64,000 nucleotides of DNA. Origin: Agromyces seonyuensis. Lineage in GTDB: Bacteria > Actinomycetota > Actinomycetes > Actinomycetales > Microbacteriaceae. Both the position numbers and the translations under genes were made by a program. How positions within the stretch are numbered: position 1 is the first letter of the stretch; the number at the start of each line of letters is the position of its first letter. The notes beneath the pieces are model-generated. The model was not told the DNA's origin, searched no databases, and was given only the letters and a program-made list of their open reading frames with translations. The stretch spans positions 1-64,000 of the forward strand of contig NZ_WSTA01000002.1 in the NCBI RefSeq assembly GCF_009789225.1, in the 5' to 3' direction. Below, one piece after another: positions 60,159 to 64,000 of the stretch.

Positions 60159-62831
60159 TCAGGCGAGGCGCGCGGCGACCGCCAGCGGGTCGGCGATGCG
60201 GATGCCCGTCGCGCGCACGGTGTGCGTTCCGGGACCGATCGGGCCGCCGTCGTGGAGGGCGCCGTCGACCTCGACCACGCCGTCCTCGGAGCGGGCGAGG
60301 TCGAGCACGGCCTCCGAGCCGAACGGCACGACGAGGTCGATCTCGAGCGCGTCGTCGGCGTCGAGGCGCCAGTCGACGGATGCCGTGCCGAGTCGCGTGT
60401 CCACCGACGCGCGACCCCAGCGCACGGACGTCGCCGGTCGCGGGGCGACGATCATGCGCCGGTACCCGGGGGCGTCGGGCGTCGTGCCGAGGCCGCCGAC
60501 ATGACGGTAGACCCAGTCGATGACCGCGCCGTAGGCGTAGTGGTTGAAGGAGAGCATGCCGGAGCTGTCGCCCGTGGCCATCTCGCCGGTGTGGATCGAG
60601 CCGTCGGGCGCGAGCGCGTCCCAACGCTCCCACACCGTCGTCGCGCCCATCTCGACCTGGTACAGCCACGAGGGCGCCTCACTGCGCAGCAGCATGAGAT
60701 AGGCCTCGTCGAGGTGGCCGAAGCGCGCGAGGGCGGGCAGCACGAGCGGCGTGCCGAGGAAGCCGGTCGCGATACGGCCCCGCTCGACGGCGACGTTGCG
60801 GGCGAGCCCGGCGGCGATCCGCTCGTGCTCCGCTTCGGGGGCGAGGGCGAACACGATCGCGACCGCGGCACCCGTCTGCGTCTCGACCGCCGCCTCGCCG
60901 TAGCGCGCCCAGGTCAGGTCGCGGATGCGGTCCGCGAGCGCGTGCGCGTGCGCGGCGCGGTCGGGGTCGCCGACGAGCTCTTCGGCCCGCCCGAGCAGGC
61001 GCGCACTGTGTGCGAAGAAGGCGTTCGCCATGAAGTCGCGGCTGACCTTCGCCTCCCAGGGCTTGTCTCCGGGGGCGTCGGGGTCGAGCCAGTCGCCGAA
61101 CTGGAACGCGCTCGGGAGCAGGTCGTCGCCGGCGCGCGCCTCGAGGCTGCGCACCCAGCGCCGCATGCTGTCGAGCTGTCGGACGAGCACCTCGTCGCTG
61201 CCGTAGGACTCGTACACCGCCCAGGGGACGAACGTCGCGGCGTCGCCCCAACCGGCGCGGCCCATCGTGGTCCAGGCGTCAGGGTCGGCGTCCGGGTCGT
61301 CGACGAGGATGTTCGGGACGACGGCCGGCACCGAGCCGTCGGTGTCCTGCTCGAGTTCGAGGTCGCGCAGCCACGACATCCAGAAGGCTTCGACGTCGAA
61401 GAGGGTGGAGGCCGTCGGTGCGAAGGCCTGGGCGTCGCCGGTCCAGCCGAGGCGCTCATCGCGCTGCGGGCAGTCCGTCGGGAGCGAGACGAAGTTGTCG
61501 AGCTGCGACCACGCGACGTTCGCGTGCAGACGATCGAGCCGTGGCTCCGCCGAGGCGAAACTCGAACGCTCCCGGACGGCGCTCGAGATCGCCACGGCGG
61601 TGGCCTCGAGCACGTCGGCACCGGTGACCTCGGCGTACTGGAAGCCGTGGAAGGTGAACAGCGGCTCGAGGACGCTCTCGCCGTCCACGGCGAGGATGTA
61701 GGTGTCCGTCGCCTTCGCCGTGCGGAGGGCGAAGGTGTGGATGGAGCCGTCCGGCTCGAGGATCTCCGCGTGGCGGACGACGACGCGGTCCCCGGCCTTG
61801 CCGGTCACGCGCAGACGCAGCCAGCCGGCGATGTTCTGTCCGGCGTCGAGGAACACCCGATCGGGCCGCTGCTCGTGGCGGACGCCCCATTCGCCGACGG
61901 TCACGACGCCGCCGGCGAGGCGGGGTTCGACGGCTGAGAGATCGCGTTCAGCGGCGACGGCGGGGGGCCAGACGGCGTCATCGAATCCCGGAACGTCCCA
62001 GCCGGCCGGCTCGTCGCGGAGGTCGACCTCGACGCCGTCGTAGAGGCTCGCCGACTTGATCGCGCCCGTCGAACGCTTCCAGTCGGGAGAGGTGCCGACC
62101 ACGACGCTCGAGCCGTCGGCGAGGTCGACGTCGAGCTGCACGAGCGCGGCCGTCTGCGTGCCGTAGTGCTCGGCCTGGTCGAGCCAGCCGAGGCGCGTGC
62201 GGTACCAGCCGTCGCCGAGCAGCACGCCGAGGGCGTTCTCGCCTTCGTGCAGCAGGTCGGTGACATCCCACGTGCCGAACACCAGCCGGTCCTGGTAGGA
62301 GGTCCAGCCGGGGTTCAGGTGCTCGGCGACCGCGCGGGCGCCGTTGATGCGGAGGTCGCCGACGCCCCAGAACGTCGCTCGGAGCCGGGCGCGCACCGGC
62401 GCCGCGGGCAGGGTGAAGCCGGTGCGGAAGAGCTCGACCGGGCCGTCCACCGATGCGGTGCCGGCGATCGGGCGGGCGACGAGGGAGTCGGCGGGAACGG
62501 CGGCCTCGACGACGAGGGCGTCGCTCCAGTCCGACCAGCCGGCCTCGGTCGCGATGCGCACGGAGTACCGCCGCTCCGCGCCCGCCGTCAGCGCGCCGCC
62601 GGGCGCCGCGACGCCGATCGAGTCCGCCGAGGCGACCGGTTCCGCGATGCCGTCGGCGTCGCCGCTCCAGCGCACCTGGTAGCCGAGCTGCGCCGAGCCG
62701 GCGTCGGCCCGCCACGTGAGGCGGAGCCCGTCGAGGGGCACGCCGAGCAGGTCCGCGGGGTACTGGGTGCGCACGGCGAGCACGCGGGCACCGACGTCGG
62801 TCGCGTCGATGCTGGGCAGAGTCGGAGACAT
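60159..62831 (-). CDS. Alpha-L-rhamnosidase, glycoside hydrolase family 78
   Basis: This 890-residue enzyme releases terminal L-rhamnose from plant glycosides and polysaccharides. The N-terminal beta domains include the sequence around NGARAVAEHLNPGWTSYQDRL. The (alpha/alpha)6 barrel carries the GH78 block PTDCPQRDERLGWTGDAQ, whose acidic residues act as general acid and bind the sugar, and ERWDAL with its Trp/Glu. A C-terminal beta domain closes the protein. There is no signal peptide, so it probably acts in the cytosol on imported oligosaccharides. It follows a lacI-type gene by 45 bp. Its product feeds the rhamnose locus. Confidence 0.93.
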   Translation of the reverse strand: MSPTLPSIDATDVGARVLAVRTQYPADLLGVPLDGLRLTWRADAGSAQLGYQVRWSGDADGIAEPVASADSIGVAAPGGALTAGAERRYSVRIATEAGWSDWSDALVVEAAVPADSLVARPIAGTASVDGPVELFRTGFTLPAAPVRARLRATFWGVGDLRINGARAVAEHLNPGWTSYQDRLVFGTWDVTDLLHEGENALGVLLGDGWYRTRLGWLDQAEHYGTQTAALVQLDVDLADGSSVVVGTSPDWKRSTGAIKSASLYDGVEVDLRDEPAGWDVPGFDDAVWPPAVAAERDLSAVEPRLAGGVVTVGEWGVRHEQRPDRVFLDAGQNIAGWLRLRVTGKAGDRVVVRHAEILEPDGSIHTFALRTAKATDTYILAVDGESVLEPLFTFHGFQYAEVTGADVLEATAVAISSAVRERSSFASAEPRLDRLHANVAWSQLDNFVSLPTDCPQRDERLGWTGDAQAFAPTASTLFDVEAFWMSWLRDLELEQDTDGSVPAVVPNILVDDPDADPDAWTTMGRAGWGDAATFVPWAVYESYGSDEVLVRQLDSMRRWVRSLEARAGDDLLPSAFQFGDWLDPDAPGDKPWEAKVSRDFMANAFFAHSARLLGRAEELVGDPDRAAHAHALADRIRDLTWARYGEAAVETQTGAAVAIVFALAPEAEHERIAAGLARNVAVERGRIATGFLGTPLVLPALARFGHLDEAYLMLLRSEAPSWLYQVEMGATTVWERWDALAPDGSIHTGEMATGDSSGMLSFNHYAYGAVIDWVYRHVGGLGTTPDAPGYRRMIVAPRPATSVRWGRASVDTRLGTASVDWRLDADDALEIDLVVPFGSEAVLDLARSEDGVVEVDGALHDGGPIGPGTHTVRATGIRIADPLAVAARLA

Positions 62832-62876
62832 CGTCGTCCTGTCTTTCTGTGGTTCGGTGATGGCGGTGCGGTTCGC

Positions 62877-63899
62877 TCAGACCATCGGGGCGGGGCGGCT
62901 GGAGGATCGAGTCCGGAGCACGGGCTCCACGACGTGATGCACGGGCTCGGTGCGTCCGGCGATGCGTTCGAGCAGCAGTCGGACGGCGCGCTCGCCCATC
63001 GCCTCGCCGGCCTGGCTCACGGTCGTGAGCGAGATCGCGGGATGGGCTGCGATGGTCACGTCGTCGTATCCGACGAGGGAGATCCGCGTCGCCAGGCCGG
63101 GACGCTCGAGGATCGCGCGCTGCGCGCCGAAGGCGAGCTCGTCGTTGCCGGCGAAGATCGCACTCGGCGTCGCCGATGCGAGGAGATCCCGGGTCGCGCC
63201 GTGCGCCGCGTCCTCGCTGAGTCCCGAACGGACGACGCGGATGCGGTCGCCGAGCCCCGCGTCCCGCATCGCCCGCTCGTACTCCTGGAGCCGGACGGCG
63301 TGCGGCGTCCCGCTGCCGGGGACCGTGACCGCTTCGCTGCGGGTGAGGTGCACGATGTCCCGGTGCCCGAGATCGAACAGGTGCCGCATGACGAGGCGGG
63401 TGCCGGCGACGTCGTCGCCCGTGACGGTGTCGTAGGCGTCGGTGTCGTCGTGGCGGCCGAGCATCACGATCGGAACGCTGCCGGCGAGTCGTTCGAGCCA
63501 CTCCCGCGAGACGAGCGGCGAGATCGCGATGATGCCGTCGACCTGCCGGTCGGCGAGGGCGCCGAGGGCGCGGACGCCCTCTTCGGTGTCGGTCTCGGCG
63601 GGGGCGATGATGAGTTGGTACGGCGTGTCCTGCAGTGCGGCGGCGGCGCCGGCGATGATGCGGGAGAAGAAAGGGTTGCCGAGGTTCGGCAGCTCGATCC
63701 CGAGCGTGAAGCTCGAGCCGCGCATCGCACGGGCGGCGATGCGCGGGCGGTAGTCGAGTTCCGCGATGGCCGTGTTGACGCGTTCGCGCATCGCGGGGCT
63801 GACGCCGTAGGCGTCGCGGATGACCTTGGACACGGCAGCGCGGGAGACTCCGGCCAGGCGTGCGACGTCATCGATGGTCGCGGCGTGCGTTCCCGGCAT
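62877..63899 (-). CDS. LacI-family regulator of the rhamnosidase gene
   Basis: This 340-residue repressor has the N-terminal helix-turn-helix (TIDDVARLAGVSRAAVSKVIRD) and a sugar-binding domain (LGIELPNLGNPFFSRIIAG, later ISLVGYDDVTIAAHPAISLTTV). A GGAAGGAG ribosome binding site precedes the ATG. It lies directly upstream of the GH78 gene on the same strand, so both are probably one transcript. A GTAGAACGTT sequence at the window's right end may be part of its own operator. Confidence 0.9.
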   Translation of the reverse strand: MPGTHAATIDDVARLAGVSRAAVSKVIRDAYGVSPAMRERVNTAIAELDYRPRIAARAMRGSSFTLGIELPNLGNPFFSRIIAGAAAALQDTPYQLIIAPAETDTEEGVRALGALADRQVDGIIAISPLVSREWLERLAGSVPIVMLGRHDDTDAYDTVTGDDVAGTRLVMRHLFDLGHRDIVHLTRSEAVTVPGSGTPHAVRLQEYERAMRDAGLGDRIRVVRSGLSEDAAHGATRDLLASATPSAIFAGNDELAFGAQRAILERPGLATRISLVGYDDVTIAAHPAISLTTVSQAGEAMGERAVRLLLERIAGRTEPVHHVVEPVLRTRSSSRPAPMV

Positions 63900-63990
63900 G
63901 GCGTCTCCTTCCTCGTTGACGATCGGTGAAGGGAATCCTTGCAGAAGCCCGGCGGCGTAGACCGATCGACGTTGGTGGCCGGACTCGATC

Positions 63991-64000
63991 GTAGAACGTT
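63991..64000. promoter_or_regulatory. Possible operator GTAGAACGTT cut by the window edge
   Basis: The sequence matches the left part of GTAGAACGGTTTAC at 57122-57135 before the GH3 gene. It lies 92 bp upstream of the lacI-GH78 unit. Because the window ends here, its other half is not visible. Confidence 0.4.

Overview
This 64 kb window is high-GC (about 70%) DNA with the codon usage, leaderless-type promoters and gene families of an actinobacterium, most likely a member of the Microbacteriaceae (Microbacterium or Agromyces relatives). Supporting signs are the nrdHIEF class Ib ribonucleotide reductase operon with NrdR boxes, many LacI-regulated sugar loci, and interspersed GGTCGAGTAG / TATCGAGACC repeats. 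About 52 genes are supported. No tRNA, rRNA, CRISPR array, transposase or prophage was seen.

Layout. 0-1.4 kb: the start of a sugar ABC transporter (lipoprotein binding protein and a cut-off permease, minus strand) with a promoter and operator. 1.4-5.9 kb: control region with DnaA-box-like and NrdR sites, then nrdH-nrdI-nrdE-nrdF and a strong terminator. 5.9-19.8 kb: mixed metabolic genes: esterase, SDR, arylsulfatase, gluconokinase, a large secreted lamin-tail/phytase-like protein, a TetR-MFS efflux pair, an orphan fumarate-reductase-type flavoprotein with a divergent LysR regulator, a quinone oxidoreductase and a shortened AlkD-like protein. 19.9-22.6 kb: a tightly coupled three-gene operon of a ketosynthase-III-like enzyme, a heme-oxygenase-fold protein with diiron-type ligands, and an unrecognised protein. 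22.7-29.7 kb: SDRs, DUF2255, a Tat-exported MpaB/Lcp-like oxygenase, an LLM flavin oxidoreductase, a succinate-semialdehyde-type dehydrogenase and a TetR regulator. 29.8-34.4 kb: a minus-strand operon of a long collagen-like secreted protein, a TPR lipoprotein and a glycosyltransferase-methyltransferase fusion. 34.6-38.7 kb: ABC exporter plus two-component system. 38.7-42 kb: AraC regulator, glyoxalase-like protein and a short UvrA paralogue. 42.3-55.8 kb: an L-rhamnose uptake and catabolism locus. 55.9-64 kb: two further LacI regulators, a secreted GH3 glycosidase and a GH78 alpha-L-rhamnosidase.

How the genes work together. The right third is a plant-polysaccharide or flavonoid-glycoside module. 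GH3 works outside the cell and GH78 releases L-rhamnose. The RhaS-P-Q-T type ABC system imports it, and mutarotase, isomerase, kinase and a bifunctional aldolase-dehydrogenase degrade it. LacI proteins with recognisable CG-centred operators appear to control each block.

The most unusual observations are: (1) a 330-bp repeat element with perfect 18-bp terminal inverted repeats that supplies the last five codons and stop of two unrelated convergent genes; (2) related inverted-repeat elements at the next two rhamnose gene junctions; (3) the ketosynthase / heme-oxygenase-like / unknown operon; (4) the collagen-like protein operon with its own glycosyltransferase; and (5) a C-terminal domain of about 188 residues shared by two otherwise unrelated secreted proteins 47 kb apart.
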